Below are positions 44,238 through 52,454 of a stretch of 64,000 nt of DNA, in pieces; the first letter of the stretch is position 1, and every line of letters starts with the position of its first letter. The notes beneath the pieces were generated by a model that had not been told where the DNA came from, did not search any database, and was given only the letters and a program-made list of their open reading frames with translations. The position numbers and the translations under genes were made by a program. The DNA is taken from positions 1 to 64,000 of the forward strand of contig CAJSZQ010000013.1 of assembly GCA_910574185.1 (NCBI GenBank). Direction: 5' to 3'. Source of the stretch: Lachnospiraceae bacterium. Lineage in GTDB: Bacteria > Bacillota > Clostridia > Lachnospirales > Lachnospiraceae.

Positions 44238-44394
44238 AAGTGGACAAAAACCTACGGAAGAACAATTAAAAGAGGTTGAAGAGGCGAAAAAAAGCCCAAT
44301 TAACTTTGATGAGGATTGTGGGGAGTTGTCGCCAGCCATGATGAAAGCGTTTAAGAGTGCGGTTGTGCAAAGAAATCGTAAGAAAAAAGCTTAG
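44215..44394 (+). CDS. brnA: BrnA family antitoxin
   Basis: 59 residues, MTRTLIIESGQKPTEEQLKEVEEAKKSPINFDEDCGELSPAMMKAFKSA. It is a small acidic protein that should bind BrnT and the shared promoter. The ATG at 44215, preceded by AAGGAG inside brnT, is chosen over an upstream in-frame start. A basic tail (RNRKKKA) ends it. Slightly short for the family, which often reaches 70-100 residues. Confidence 0.8.
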   Translation: MTRTLIIESGQKPTEEQLKEVEEAKKSPINFDEDCGELSPAMMKAFKSAVVQRNRKKKA

Positions 44395-44396
44395 AA

Positions 44397-44504
44397 ATAT
44401 TGGGGGAAGAATTTTATCCCCCAATATCCCCCAAATTTGAAAAATGAGAAATCGGAAATTTTAGAAAGCAAAATGAATTTTCCCCCGAAATAAAATTTGG
44501 GGGA
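44397..44504. repeat. Two G/C-tract hairpins between brnA and the HEPN gene
   Basis: ATATTGGGGG (44397-44406) pairs perfectly with CCCCCAATAT (44418-44427). Immediately after, TCCCCCAAATTT (44427-44438) is inverted as AAATTTGGGGGA at 44493-44504. The two structures share the base at 44427. No T-run, so not ordinary terminators. They may mark a recombination end or a regulatory structure. Confidence 0.5.
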
Positions 44505-44509
44505 TACGG

Positions 44510-45253
44510 TTGAAAAGCCGCTGGCTTAGTGCAGTCAAAAATCACTGCAAAGCCAGTAAAATACATAGTTCTGGGGATATGCGACCAGAACACAAAAAGA
44601 GGAAAGTTCGCAAAACTGATGAAACAATCGAGAAATTCTGTTCTTTAATAAAGAGCAAAGAATTAGCTTTTGAAGCTTATAAACAGGTGTTGCTTGATGA
44701 TAATGTTGGGATTTCCACAACGAATAAGTTTCTTAAAACTATGCAGATTGTCGAGGGAATGGAAAGAACTGATGTGGACGAAGAAAGACAGATAGTATTT
44801 GAAAACGAAAAAGAAACTATTATTGGAAAACTTGAAAGTTTAGAGGATAAAGAATTTATTAGAAAATATTGTAGAAACAATGGTGATAATTTTAGTAAAT
44901 GTTTGCAGAAAATGACTAAAAAAGTAATGAAAGCTTTGTCAGAGATTAGTAATAAGGAATTTCGAGGATATTATAATCTTCTCGAAAATATAAAAGATGA
45001 TAGGGATGTTTATACTCATGCATCTCATACACATAATCCCATATTGACTCTGGATGAAATACAATGGGTAATATATTGTTACAAAGTTTTCTTTAGGGTA
45101 GAAGTTTTACTAGATATTGGTGTGGATATTCAGTTGATTAGGAAACGTTTATCCTATGACAGATGTTTTGTAGTGGTTTATGACAAACTTTTTAATCTTA
45201 AGATAAAGCCAGAAGAACAGTTTAGCACAGGAGAATATGATAGAATAATGTAG
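44510..45253 (+). CDS. HEPN-domain-like protein, possibly truncated abortive-infection gene
   Basis: 247 residues if TTG at 44510 is used; ATG at 44579 is an alternative. The C-terminal half is helical and carries RDVYTH (Rx4H, about 168) in NLLENIKDDRDVYTHASHTHNPILTLDEIQWVIYCYKVFFRVEVLLDIGV, which resembles the HEPN RNase domain of ApeA-type defence proteins. The N-terminal domain expected of ApeA is missing, and an in-frame stop at 44474 prevents a longer frame. It lies in a small defence cluster with BrnTA and a broken nuclease-helicase. Family call is tentative. Confidence 0.5.
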   Translation: MKSRWLSAVKNHCKASKIHSSGDMRPEHKKRKVRKTDETIEKFCSLIKSKELAFEAYKQVLLDDNVGISTTNKFLKTMQIVEGMERTDVDEERQIVFENEKETIIGKLESLEDKEFIRKYCRNNGDNFSKCLQKMTKKVMKALSEISNKEFRGYYNLLENIKDDRDVYTHASHTHNPILTLDEIQWVIYCYKVFFRVEVLLDIGVDIQLIRKRLSYDRCFVVVYDKLFNLKIKPEEQFSTGEYDRIM

Positions 45254-45283
45254 GGATCTAAATAAATACTATTGTCTACATAG

Positions 45284-45319
45284 CCGATTGATTTTAAAAC
45301 GAGAATCAGTCGGTTTTTT
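45284..45319 (+). terminator. Intrinsic terminator after the HEPN-like gene
   Basis: CCGATTGATT and AATCAGTCGG form a 10-bp stem with one G.T pair, followed by T6. A further hairpin (ATAGCCA/TGGCTAT, about 45339-45369) lies before the next gene. Confidence 0.75.
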
Positions 45320-45398
45320 ATTGCCCAAAACCTATACATAGCCATTCTGCTTTATACAGAGTGGCTATTAAATTTTTCAGGAAAGGAGGTAAACCTTG

Positions 45399-45797
45399 AT
45401 GTCTAAATGTAAGGTAATCGCCCTTGCAAACCAGAAAGGCGGAACGGGTAAGACCACGACTGCCGTAAATTTAGGGATAGGGCTTGCAAACGAGGGAAAG
45501 AGAGCGCTGCTTGTGGACGCCGATCCGCAGAGGGACTTGACAACCTCTTTGGGTTGGGCAGACCAGGACAATCTTTCTATCACGCTGTCAACGCAGATGG
45601 AAAAGATTATCCTTGACGAACCGATGGAAGTGGGCGAAGGAATTTTACAACATGACGAGGGTGTAGACCTGATTCCAGCGAATATCGAGCTGTCAGGCAT
45701 GGAAATCATGCTTGTAAACGCCATGAGCAGGGAGTTCACCATGAAATCTTATCACTTATTAAGCAGAAGAATTATTTTTCCCTGCCAACGAATGTAG
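45399..45797 (+). pseudogene. ParA/Soj ATPase fragment (N-terminal part only)
   Basis: About 115 residues are a proper ParA start: [26 protein letters not shown] (deviant Walker A) and [15 protein letters not shown], up to [12 protein letters not shown]. Then the frame runs into unrelated residues ([14 protein letters not shown]) and stops; a normal ParA is about 250-270 residues. The break point is near 45750. Base composition is higher in GC than the neighbours on both sides. It is the scar of a lost conjugative element or plasmid maintenance locus. Confidence 0.8.
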
Positions 45798-45880
45798 GCC
45801 ATTAGTTTAAAAGCGGTTGTTTTATACCTCCAGTAAGATTGCATTGCTTGCCGGTACTGTTGAAATATAATATCTAAATA

Positions 45881-45909
45881 TTGACATCATGAGATTGATT
45901 TGCTATACT
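45881..45909 (+). promoter_or_regulatory. Promoter of the MarR-type regulator
   Basis: TTGACA (45881-45886), 17-base spacer, TATACT (45904-45909), 28 bases upstream of the ATG. Confidence 0.75.
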
Positions 45910-45936
45910 TATGCTTTGAAAGGAGGAAAATATAAT

Positions 45937-46371
45937 ATGAGTGAAAATATTACGAGTATTATACTTATAAAGAGCATTAAAGATATAGAGGAAAAAGAAT
46001 TAAATCATGCTTTTAAGGCGCAGGATATTACATTGTCCCAAGCAAAAACACTATCAGTCTTATCCAAACATCCGGAGCGTCAGGCGACATTGAAGTATTT
46101 GGAAAAAGAACTTGACCTTGCACAATCGGTAACCGCAGGAATCATAGTTAGGCTGGAGCAAAAAAAGTATGTAGAAAGTTTTGGGGATTCCACCGATAAG
46201 CGTATAAAAATTGTGCGAATTACAACTTTAGGCGAACAGATATATCAAGCCTCCCAAAAAATCTTATCAGAACTGGAAAACAAGGTTTTATCAAATTTAA
46301 CGGATGATGAAAAGCGACAGTTTAAGGATTTACTTATAAAAGTAAGAAACACCTTGCTGACAAAGGCTTAA
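45937..46371 (+). CDS. MarR-family transcription regulator
   Basis: 144 residues with a winged helix: ITLSQAKTLSVLSKHPERQATLKYLEKELDLAQSVTAGIIVRLEQKKYVESFGDSTDKRIKIVRIT. It is encoded just before a MATE exporter and probably represses it until a toxic ligand binds. ATG 45937 with AGGAGG upstream. A terminator and repeated sequence elements separate the two genes. Confidence 0.88.
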   Translation: MSENITSIILIKSIKDIEEKELNHAFKAQDITLSQAKTLSVLSKHPERQATLKYLEKELDLAQSVTAGIIVRLEQKKYVESFGDSTDKRIKIVRITTLGEQIYQASQKILSELENKVLSNLTDDEKRQFKDLLIKVRNTLLTKA

Positions 46372-46408
46372 AATGTAATGCCCTAATAAATCGGGCATTA
46401 CATTTTAT
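46372..46408 (+). terminator. Intrinsic terminator after the MarR-type gene
   Basis: AATGTAATGCCC and GGGCATTACATT form a perfect 12-bp stem, followed by TTATAA. Confidence 0.7.
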
Positions 46409-46411
46409 AAA

Positions 46412-46491
46412 TATCAATCTTATAGTATCAATCTTATGGAATTGATATAAGAGTTATGAAAAGCGTGATATGAAAGGAGAATCAATCTTAT
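46412..46491 (+). promoter_or_regulatory. Triple direct repeat in front of the MATE gene
   Basis: TATCAATCTTAT occurs at 46412-46423 and 46426-46437 (14-base period), and ATCAATCTTAT again at 46481-46491, where its last bases include the MATE start codon. An inverted ATTGATATAAGA sits at 46441. These are candidate binding sites for the MarR-type protein, or a site coupling repression with translation start. Confidence 0.5.
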
Positions 46492-47860
46492 GAAAAAAAT
46501 GTCACTGGAAGAATTTAATGCGATGCCTGTCAAAGCAGCGGTATCAAGAAACGCAATCCCCGCTATGTGTACCATGTTATTGTTTCTTGTTTACAATTTA
46601 GCGGACACATTTTTTATTGGAATGACACACGATCCGCTCCAACTTGCTGCAATCTCTCTAACCACGCCTTTATTTACGATGTTTTCTGCTATTTCTAATA
46701 TTTTTGGAATGGGCGGTACGTCAGTGATTTCCCGTGCAATGGGGCAAAAACGTACAGAATATACAAAAAAGGTAAGTTCCTTTTGTATGTGGACAGCCAC
46801 AGCTATTGGCGTTATTTTAGCTGTAATACTTTTTATTTTTGCGAAGCCGATTTTGAAAGTGCTTGGTGCAAGCCAAGATACTCTCCAATTAGCTTATAGT
46901 TACCTTGTCATTGTAGCATTTTCCGGTCCGTTTTCCATGCTCTCCGGTACATTTTCAAAAATCCTGACATCGGAAGGACAGCCGAAAAAAGCTATGATAG
47001 GTATCAGTATGGGAAATCTCTTGAATATTGTCCTTGATCCTATTTTTATCCTGGTATTTCACTGGAACGTTGCCGGCGCTGCTCTTGCGACATTGATAAG
47101 CAATGTTGTTGCGGCAAGCTATTATCTTTGGTATTTCCTGAGCAGACAATCATCGCTCAGCATCCGCATGAAAGACTATTCGGCGAAAGATAAAATATGC
47201 TCCAGCGTATTGGCTATCGGAATACCGGCTGCACTTGGTTCTATGATTATGGGAATCTCAGTTATGGTTGTTAATAGTTTGATGTCTGGGTATGGTGATA
47301 TGGCTCTGGCTGGAAGTGGTGTGGCAACAAAAGTAACAATGGTTACGGGTATGTTATGTATTGGATTTGGACAAGGGATTCAGCCATTGTTGGGGTATTG
47401 TATCGGTGCAAAAGATTGGAAGCGATATAAAGAAACATTCCGATTTTCACTTTTATTTTCTTTTATCATAAGCGTGATTATGACCGGCCTCTGTTACATT
47501 TTTACAAGTCAGATTGTGGGGGCGTTCTTAACAGACAGCAATGCCTATGATTACGCTTTCCGGTTCAGCAGAATACTTCTTACAACCAGTGCATTGTTTG
47601 GGATTTACTATGTATTTCAAAGCAGCTTGCAGGCAATGGGAGCAGCAGTTCCCGCATTGATTATCAATATCAGCAGACAGGGATTGATTTATATTCCATT
47701 GCTGTATGTAATGAATAGTATGTTAGCGGTGAATGGTCTCCTTTGGGCACAGCCTGTTGCAGATGTTCTTTCCTTAATTCTTGCGATGGTTTTGTATTTT
47801 ATTTCCTATGGCAAAAGGGTTCGTCAAATAGATAAGGGTGCTGGAGAATTAGAAATTTGA
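46490..47860 (+). CDS. MATE family multidrug efflux transporter
   Basis: 456 residues with 12 predicted helices. It starts KKMSLEEFNAMPVKAAVSRNAIPAMCTMLLFLVYNLADTFFIG, typical of Firmicute MATE proteins (NorM/MepA-like), and has the duplicated halves. It exports cationic drugs using Na+ or H+. RBS AAAGGAGA. Controlled probably by the preceding MarR protein. Confidence 0.93.
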   Translation: MKKMSLEEFNAMPVKAAVSRNAIPAMCTMLLFLVYNLADTFFIGMTHDPLQLAAISLTTPLFTMFSAISNIFGMGGTSVISRAMGQKRTEYTKKVSSFCMWTATAIGVILAVILFIFAKPILKVLGASQDTLQLAYSYLVIVAFSGPFSMLSGTFSKILTSEGQPKKAMIGISMGNLLNIVLDPIFILVFHWNVAGAALATLISNVVAASYYLWYFLSRQSSLSIRMKDYSAKDKICSSVLAIGIPAALGSMIMGISVMVVNSLMSGYGDMALAGSGVATKVTMVTGMLCIGFGQGIQPLLGYCIGAKDWKRYKETFRFSLLFSFIISVIMTGLCYIFTSQIVGAFLTDSNAYDYAFRFSRILLTTSALFGIYYVFQSSLQAMGAAVPALIINISRQGLIYIPLLYVMNSMLAVNGLLWAQPVADVLSLILAMVLYFISYGKRVRQIDKGAGELEI

Positions 47861-47922
47861 CCAAGAAATAAAGTGAATAGACCGCCAGCACCACACCATT
47901 CTGAGTCAAAGAAAAACTTGCC

Positions 47923-48166
47923 GTTACTGTTCACACATTACCTGCCGGACGCGGATTGAATCAGGAGCATGTCTCTGAGCAGACGGGGTAACATTCCATT
48001 GAACGATCAGCTAACGCAGACTAAACCGCTCAGGAAAACCTTCGCGCCTAAGTCTGCATAAGCTGCTATTTCAATTCCATGAAAAACACTCCTGAATTGT
48101 CTGCTCAGAGACATGCTCCTGATTCAACCCGCTGTTTACCAAATGACATTGGGAGTGAACAGTAAC
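47923..48166. repeat. Long hairpin element, full copy B, with 8-bp target duplication
   Basis: Tips GTTACTGTTCAC and GTGAACAGTAAC are inverted repeats, and the inner arms (about 47953-47984 and 48106-48128) are also complementary (TTGAATCAGGAGCATGTCTC and so on). AACTTGCC flanks the element on both sides (47915-47922 and 48167-48174). The core contains CAGCTAACGCAGACT (48008-48022) pairing with 48051-48065, and ATTGAA/TTCAAT; it aligns with copy A at 21196-21423 including the conserved CTCAGGAA..CCTTCG..CCTAAG apex. No coding capacity. Confidence 0.82.
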
Positions 48167-48205
48167 AACTTGCCATGAAGCGCCGAAAGGAATGTTGAAA
48201 TTTAA

Positions 48206-48290
48206 TTGACGAATAAGCTGAAATCAGATATAATTATTTTGGTGACCGCATGGTCACTAAAATTAAACGCGAAAAGTGACCATGTGGTCA
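48206..48290 (+). promoter_or_regulatory. TetR-type promoter with two operators
   Basis: TTGACG (48206-48211), 17-base spacer, TATAAT (48229-48234). Two palindromes follow: TGACCgcatGGTCA (48243-48256) and TGACCatgtGGTCA (48277-48290), 34 bases apart. Their identical half-sites and position just after the promoter suggest autorepression by the TetR-type protein encoded next. Confidence 0.8.
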
Positions 48291-48310
48291 TTTGGGAAAA
48301 GGAGATTTTA

Positions 48311-48937
48311 ATGCCAACACCTATATTTTTTGGACTGAATACTGAAAAACAGCAAAATATTTTTTCGGCAGGACTTTCCGAATTTGCCGAGTATGGTTAT
48401 GAAAACAGTTCTACAAATCGAATTGTTAAAAAAGCTGGTATCAGCAAAGGAAGTTTATTTAAATATTTTCCAACAAAAGAGGATTTTTATTTTTATGTTC
48501 TTGATGAAATCACATCGGAGCTTATTTTTAGCTTAGAAGAAAAAATTAATACCCTTTCCCCCGATTTATTTCAACGGATAGTGGGGGTCTCTATTTTGGA
48601 GTTTTCATGGTATATTTTGCATCCTGAAAAGTCCAGAATGATTATCAGGGCATTCACTAAAAGTGACACCAATATTTACAGGAAAACCATAGCAAAATAT
48701 GGCAATAGAGAACAAGATATATATTATTGGTTTTTACGGGATATTGATACAGCTCAATTTAGGTGGGACAGGCAAAAAACGATTGATATGGTAAAATGGT
48801 TTCTCAAAGGTTTTAATGATGATTTTTTGACAAGAATACAACAACAAGCTTATTCAGATTTTGAAATACTAGAGAAAGAATATGTAAAAGATTTATTGGA
48901 GTATATAGAAATTTTAAAGGTAGGAATCGTGAACTAA
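48311..48937 (+). CDS. TetR/AcrR-family regulator
   Basis: 208 residues. N-terminal HTH: FAEYGYENSSTNRIVKKAGISKGSLFKYFPTKEDFYFYVLDEI, then an all-helical ligand domain. ATG at 48311 has AAGGAG upstream; the longer frame from 48206 would run over the promoter and operators and is rejected. Twelve bases before an alpha/beta hydrolase gene that it probably controls. Confidence 0.9.
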   Translation: MPTPIFFGLNTEKQQNIFSAGLSEFAEYGYENSSTNRIVKKAGISKGSLFKYFPTKEDFYFYVLDEITSELIFSLEEKINTLSPDLFQRIVGVSILEFSWYILHPEKSRMIIRAFTKSDTNIYRKTIAKYGNREQDIYYWFLRDIDTAQFRWDRQKTIDMVKWFLKGFNDDFLTRIQQQAYSDFEILEKEYVKDLLEYIEILKVGIVN

Positions 48938-48948
48938 AGGAGGATGTT

Positions 48949-49755
48949 ATGTTTTATAATGCCCATAATGGAAGTGTTCGTGTTGGAGATTCTGAAATGG
49001 ACTACATATCTTTTGGAAATGGAAATAAAAATCTTATTATGCTGCCCGGATTGGGAGATGGGCTGTCTACGGTAAAAGGAATGGCTCTTGTTTTTTCGAT
49101 GATGTATAGGATATATGTCAAGGAATTTACCGTGTATGTTTTCAGTCGGAAAAATCATTTGCAAGAGGGATATTCTACGAGGGAAATGGCAAAAGACCAT
49201 GCAGAAGCTATGACCGTTCTTGGCATTTCAAAAGCAGATGTTTTAGGCATATCCCAAGGCGGTATGATAGCACAATATCTTGCGATTGATTACCCCGATA
49301 TGGTCAACAAACTCATTTTGGCGGTAACAAGTGCAGACTCCAATGAAATAATAAAAAAAGTAGTTGGTGCTTGGTGTGAAATGGCAAAGCAAGAAAATTA
49401 TAAGGATTTAATGATAGATACAGCAGAAAAATCATATTCAGAAAGATACTTGAAAAAGTATCGTCGAATTTATCCGTTCATTGGAAGGATAGGAAAGCCA
49501 AAAAGTTTTGAGCGTTTTCTCATACAGGCAGTTTCCTGTATCAGCCACAATGCTTATGCGGAATTGAACAAAATCGTATGCCCTACATTAGTGATTGGCG
49601 GGGATTGCGATGAAATTGTTGGAACAACTGCGGCTTCTGCAATAGCCGAAAAAATTAGACATAGCGAGTTGCTTATTTATAATGGTCTTGGTCATGCAGC
49701 GTATGAAGAAGCCAAAGATTTTAATAAACAGATTTTGAATTTTCTGACAAGATAA
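48949..49755 (+). CDS. Alpha/beta hydrolase
   Basis: 268 residues. NLIMLPGLGDG forms the oxyanion region, VLGISQGGMIAQ (about 100) holds the nucleophilic Ser, GGDCDEIVG the acid and GLGHAAYEE the His. It is the classical fold used by esterases and peptidases, and is also seen in signal or antibiotic-inactivating hydrolases. Substrate unknown. Operon with the TetR gene; RBS AAAGGAGG. Confidence 0.87.
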   Translation: MFYNAHNGSVRVGDSEMDYISFGNGNKNLIMLPGLGDGLSTVKGMALVFSMMYRIYVKEFTVYVFSRKNHLQEGYSTREMAKDHAEAMTVLGISKADVLGISQGGMIAQYLAIDYPDMVNKLILAVTSADSNEIIKKVVGAWCEMAKQENYKDLMIDTAEKSYSERYLKKYRRIYPFIGRIGKPKSFERFLIQAVSCISHNAYAELNKIVCPTLVIGGDCDEIVGTTAASAIAEKIRHSELLIYNGLGHAAYEEAKDFNKQILNFLTR

Positions 49756-50331
49756 TAGAAAGCCAGACAGAAATAAATACTGTTTTGTATTGTATTTGAT
49801 AATCTTTTTCGGTAGATAATCAAGAGGAGAATAGTCTAAAATGTGACACCTTTTAAATCATAGTCATGTAACCGTAAACAATGTACCGCCCTCTGTGGGA
49901 GAAAGAGGGAATCACTTATGCCTTGCATGGAAGTATATAAAGAACGCATTATGTACATGTTCATAGATTTAACCAGTCAGTGCTAGAACAAATTAAAGAC
50001 TATATTAATCTGCCATAAATTACAAAAGAGCAAATACAGCAGGAGACATCCTTCAAGCAAATTTCCATACCTTCTAGGGGGCAGATGTGTCGGAGGACAG
50101 CGGCCAGGAAAAGCAGTCTCTTGAGAAGTGGCAGAAATATGGGAAGAACGGCAAGTATCTTCGCAGTATCGAGAGCGAGGAAGAACAGAGTTACGGCTTT
50201 AAAGAGTGTTATTGGCCCTGCGTCTATACGCTTGGTTTTTTGAGAACGGTTATCTTCAAGTTTTTTGTATCAAATAGAGATTCCTTTACTTTCACAGCAG
50301 GGCATAGTATCCCGATAAAGTCATATTTCCC
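49756..50331. other. Gene-poor stretch with coding debris
   Basis: No intact gene. From 50087 a short frame reads SEDSGQEKQSLEKWQKYGKNGKYLRSIESEEEQSYGFKECYW, which looks like a fragment of a larger protein I do not recognise, and a small open stretch around 49918-49985 has no extension. Both appear to be leftovers of lost mobile DNA. Confidence 0.4.
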
Positions 50332-50796
50332 TCACTCAAATTTACCGATAATACTGCCTTGTTGAATCATGTGTTTTTTTGCTATTTTGATAAAATTGCT
50401 TTTTGTGTAAGGGAATTTCAAATCGATTTTACTGTTAAGAGCATAAACAGTAAAACGATATAAATGTTGTTTGCCCTTTGGCGGTTTAGGGCCAGCGTAT
50501 TTATATACTCCGTAAGCAATTCCTTGTCTGGCATTTCCTAAACTTGGAATAATCTTTCCGCCTGGAATTGCTCCCTCTATTTTTTCACCAGCCGGTATAT
50601 TCCAAATGAGCCAGTGTGTAAAATTCTTAAAAAGTGGATGCTTTATATCTTCAAGAGTGATAGCAAGTGTCTTTGCACATGGAGATAAATTCTTTATTAA
50701 AAATTCAGGTGAAAAATCCTGGCCTCTTCCTGTATTTACTTTCGGAAATGTCTCTCCGCTTTTCATGCCCTTACATTCAAATAATAAAATATCCAT
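50332..50796 (-). CDS. YbhB/YbcL family (PEBP/Raf-kinase-inhibitor-like) protein
   Basis: 154 residues. The PEBP motifs SPEFLIKNLSPCAKTLAITLED, FTHWLIWNIPAG, and YAGPKPPKGKQHLYRFTVYALNSK (the GP.PP.G..HRY pattern) are clear. These small proteins bind anionic ligands; bacterial function is poorly known. It lies 23 bases after a divergent-operator TetR gene on the same strand, so it is probably the regulated gene. Confidence 0.9.
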   Translation of the reverse strand: MDILLFECKGMKSGETFPKVNTGRGQDFSPEFLIKNLSPCAKTLAITLEDIKHPLFKNFTHWLIWNIPAGEKIEGAIPGGKIIPSLGNARQGIAYGVYKYAGPKPPKGKQHLYRFTVYALNSKIDLKFPYTKSNFIKIAKKHMIQQGSIIGKFE

Positions 50797-50819
50797 TTTA
50801 GTTCCTCCTCGTGGATTGA

Positions 50820-51380
50820 TTAAATTCTTTCAAGTTGTTCAATAAAATTGTTTATTATATTTGATAAACTTGTATCTATGGGAAATGCATCGTCAAAAAA
50901 ACCTGTTTGATTCAGTGAGACAAATCCATGCAAAATACTGTGATAATATCGAGAATAAAGAATGATTTTATCATCCTCTTTCGTGTATTGCGACAATACA
51001 TCAAATAGAATTGATTTGACTGCCCGTCCTGTTTTAATCAAGTCTTCCGAATGACTATGGGGAATTTTCATGATTATTCTATACATTTCCGGGCTTTGTT
51101 TTACATATTCACAGTATGCAGCAGCTACTGCCCGAAGTGCGTCTCCGCGTTTCTTTCCCTTTGCAGCGTCTAACATCATGATACTTAACTGGTTTAATGC
51201 CATATTAGCGAGCAATACATACAGCTCATCAATCCCCTGGATATGCGTATATAAAGAGGCGGGTTTTATATTTAGTTTTGATGCCAGCTTATGTAGAGTT
51301 AAACTCTCATAGCCATTTTCTTCAACCAATAACGCTGCTGTTTTTACAACAGATTCCGTATTAAGACCTTGCCGTGGCAT
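50820..51380 (-). CDS. TetR/AcrR-family regulator with large operator palindrome
   Basis: 186 residues. HTH LTLHKLASKLNIKPASLYTHIQGIDELYVLLANMAL is followed by a WHG-type C-terminal domain. The gene heads an operon with the PEBP gene, and the region upstream is a 42-base palindrome (51394-51435) that covers the likely -10 box. So it is probably autoregulated. Ligand unknown. Confidence 0.9.
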   Translation of the reverse strand: MPRQGLNTESVVKTAALLVEENGYESLTLHKLASKLNIKPASLYTHIQGIDELYVLLANMALNQLSIMMLDAAKGKKRGDALRAVAAAYCEYVKQSPEMYRIIMKIPHSHSEDLIKTGRAVKSILFDVLSQYTKEDDKIILYSRYYHSILHGFVSLNQTGFFDDAFPIDTSLSNIINNFIEQLERI

Positions 51381-51393
51381 ATCTATCCCCTGT

Positions 51394-51435
51394 TCCTAAT
51401 AATGTTAGGAATATAATATCCTAACATTATTAGGA
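51394..51435 (-). promoter_or_regulatory. Perfect 17-bp-arm operator palindrome
   Basis: TCCTAATAATGTTAGGA (51394-51410) and TCCTAACATTATTAGGA (51419-51435) are exact inverted repeats around ATATAATA. Each arm is itself nearly palindromic (CCTAA..TTAGG), so it could hold two TetR dimers. It lies 14 bases before the TetR start on the minus strand. Confidence 0.8.
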
Positions 51436-51594
51436 TGTCAATAGCAATCAAAAACAAAGCCCAAGTATAGGGGAGCCTCCCAAATCCTTTGATAAGTCCT
51501 CTCGCCACCTTTAACATCACACAGAGCGGTTTTGACAAAGTTTTGAGAGAAACTCTTCAAAAAAGTTTTTTAAAACATTTATTTCAGAACTTCA

Positions 51595-51641
51595 TTGACA
51601 AGATGAAATACGATTTGTATAATTAAACTATGAGTTTAATT
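51595..51641 (+). promoter_or_regulatory. Promoter and operator of the third TetR gene
   Basis: TTGACA (51595-51600), 17-base spacer, TATAAT (51618-51623). The palindrome AATTAAACT-ATG-AGTTTAATT (51621-51641) overlaps the -10 box and the start point: a typical repression site. Confidence 0.8.
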
Positions 51642-51658
51642 ATTGCAAGGAGGAACGC

Positions 51659-52297
51659 GTGGGACGAAGAAAGAAAGAGCCTAGAAGCGTACACCGGGAA
51701 AACATAGTGTCTGCAGCATCCGTTTTATTTATGGAAAGAGGAATTGCCGCGACTTCTATGGACGATATAGCGAAAGCCGCCGGATACAGTAAGGCAACAT
51801 TATATGTATATTTTAAAAATAAAGAGGAGATAGTCGGCATTTTGGTATTGAACAGTATGAAAAAACTTTATGACTATATATCTTCTGCTCTGATACAGCA
51901 TGACACCACGAAAGCAAGATATGATTTTATCTGTCGCGGACTGGTACAGTATCAGGAGGAATTTCCTTTTTATTTCAAAATGGTATTGGATAAAATTAAC
52001 ATTGACTTTGAGAGCCATGATTATCTGCCAGAAGAGAAGGAAACTTATCAAATCGGGGAAGAAATAAATGAAAAAATAAAACACTTTTTATTATCCGGTA
52101 TGGAAAAGGGAGATTTAAGGGGCGATTTGGAAATTATGCCTGCCATATTTAATTTTTGGGGTATGATTTCTGGAATTATTCAGCTTGCCGCAAACAAAGA
52201 GGAATATATTAATAAGTCCATGGGTTTATCTAAAAGAAAGTTTTTAGAATATGGTTTTTCTCTTATTTATCATTCGATTGCGATTGAGGAGAGATGA
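51659..52297 (+). CDS. TetR/AcrR-family regulator
   Basis: 212 residues, starting with GTG after AAGGAGG. HTH region: IAATSMDDIAKAAGYSKATLYVYFKNKEEIVGILV. It precedes a broken flavodoxin-like gene and an FMN-binding protein, suggesting control of a redox pair of which only one part survives. Confidence 0.9.
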   Translation: MGRRKKEPRSVHRENIVSAASVLFMERGIAATSMDDIAKAAGYSKATLYVYFKNKEEIVGILVLNSMKKLYDYISSALIQHDTTKARYDFICRGLVQYQEEFPFYFKMVLDKINIDFESHDYLPEEKETYQIGEEINEKIKHFLLSGMEKGDLRGDLEIMPAIFNFWGMISGIIQLAANKEEYINKSMGLSKRKFLEYGFSLIYHSIAIEER

Positions 52298-52299
52298 TT

Positions 52300-52406
52300 A
52301 TGAGTGAAAAAACGTGCCTGCCATTTTAGGCAGCCCTCATACAAATGGAATGACAGCAGCCATGAAACCTGACGGGAAAGGTGGTTTGTGCAAATGCAAA
52401 GAATAA
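52300..52406 (+). pseudogene. Relic of a flavodoxin-like NAD(P)H oxidoreductase
   Basis: The start reads MSEKTCL, then after a one-base shift AILGSPHTNGMTAAM, the FMN phosphate-binding loop (GSPxxNG) of small flavodoxin-fold oxidoreductases. It then joins a C-terminal-like KPDGKGGLCKCKE and stop. About 150 residues are missing, so it is a deletion remnant with a frameshift. It sits between the TetR gene and the FMN-binding protein gene, probably its former operon partner. Confidence 0.65.
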
Positions 52407-52454
52407 AAGAGAATTGCATAAGCGAATAATGAAAAAGATTGAGAGGTGTCTGAA

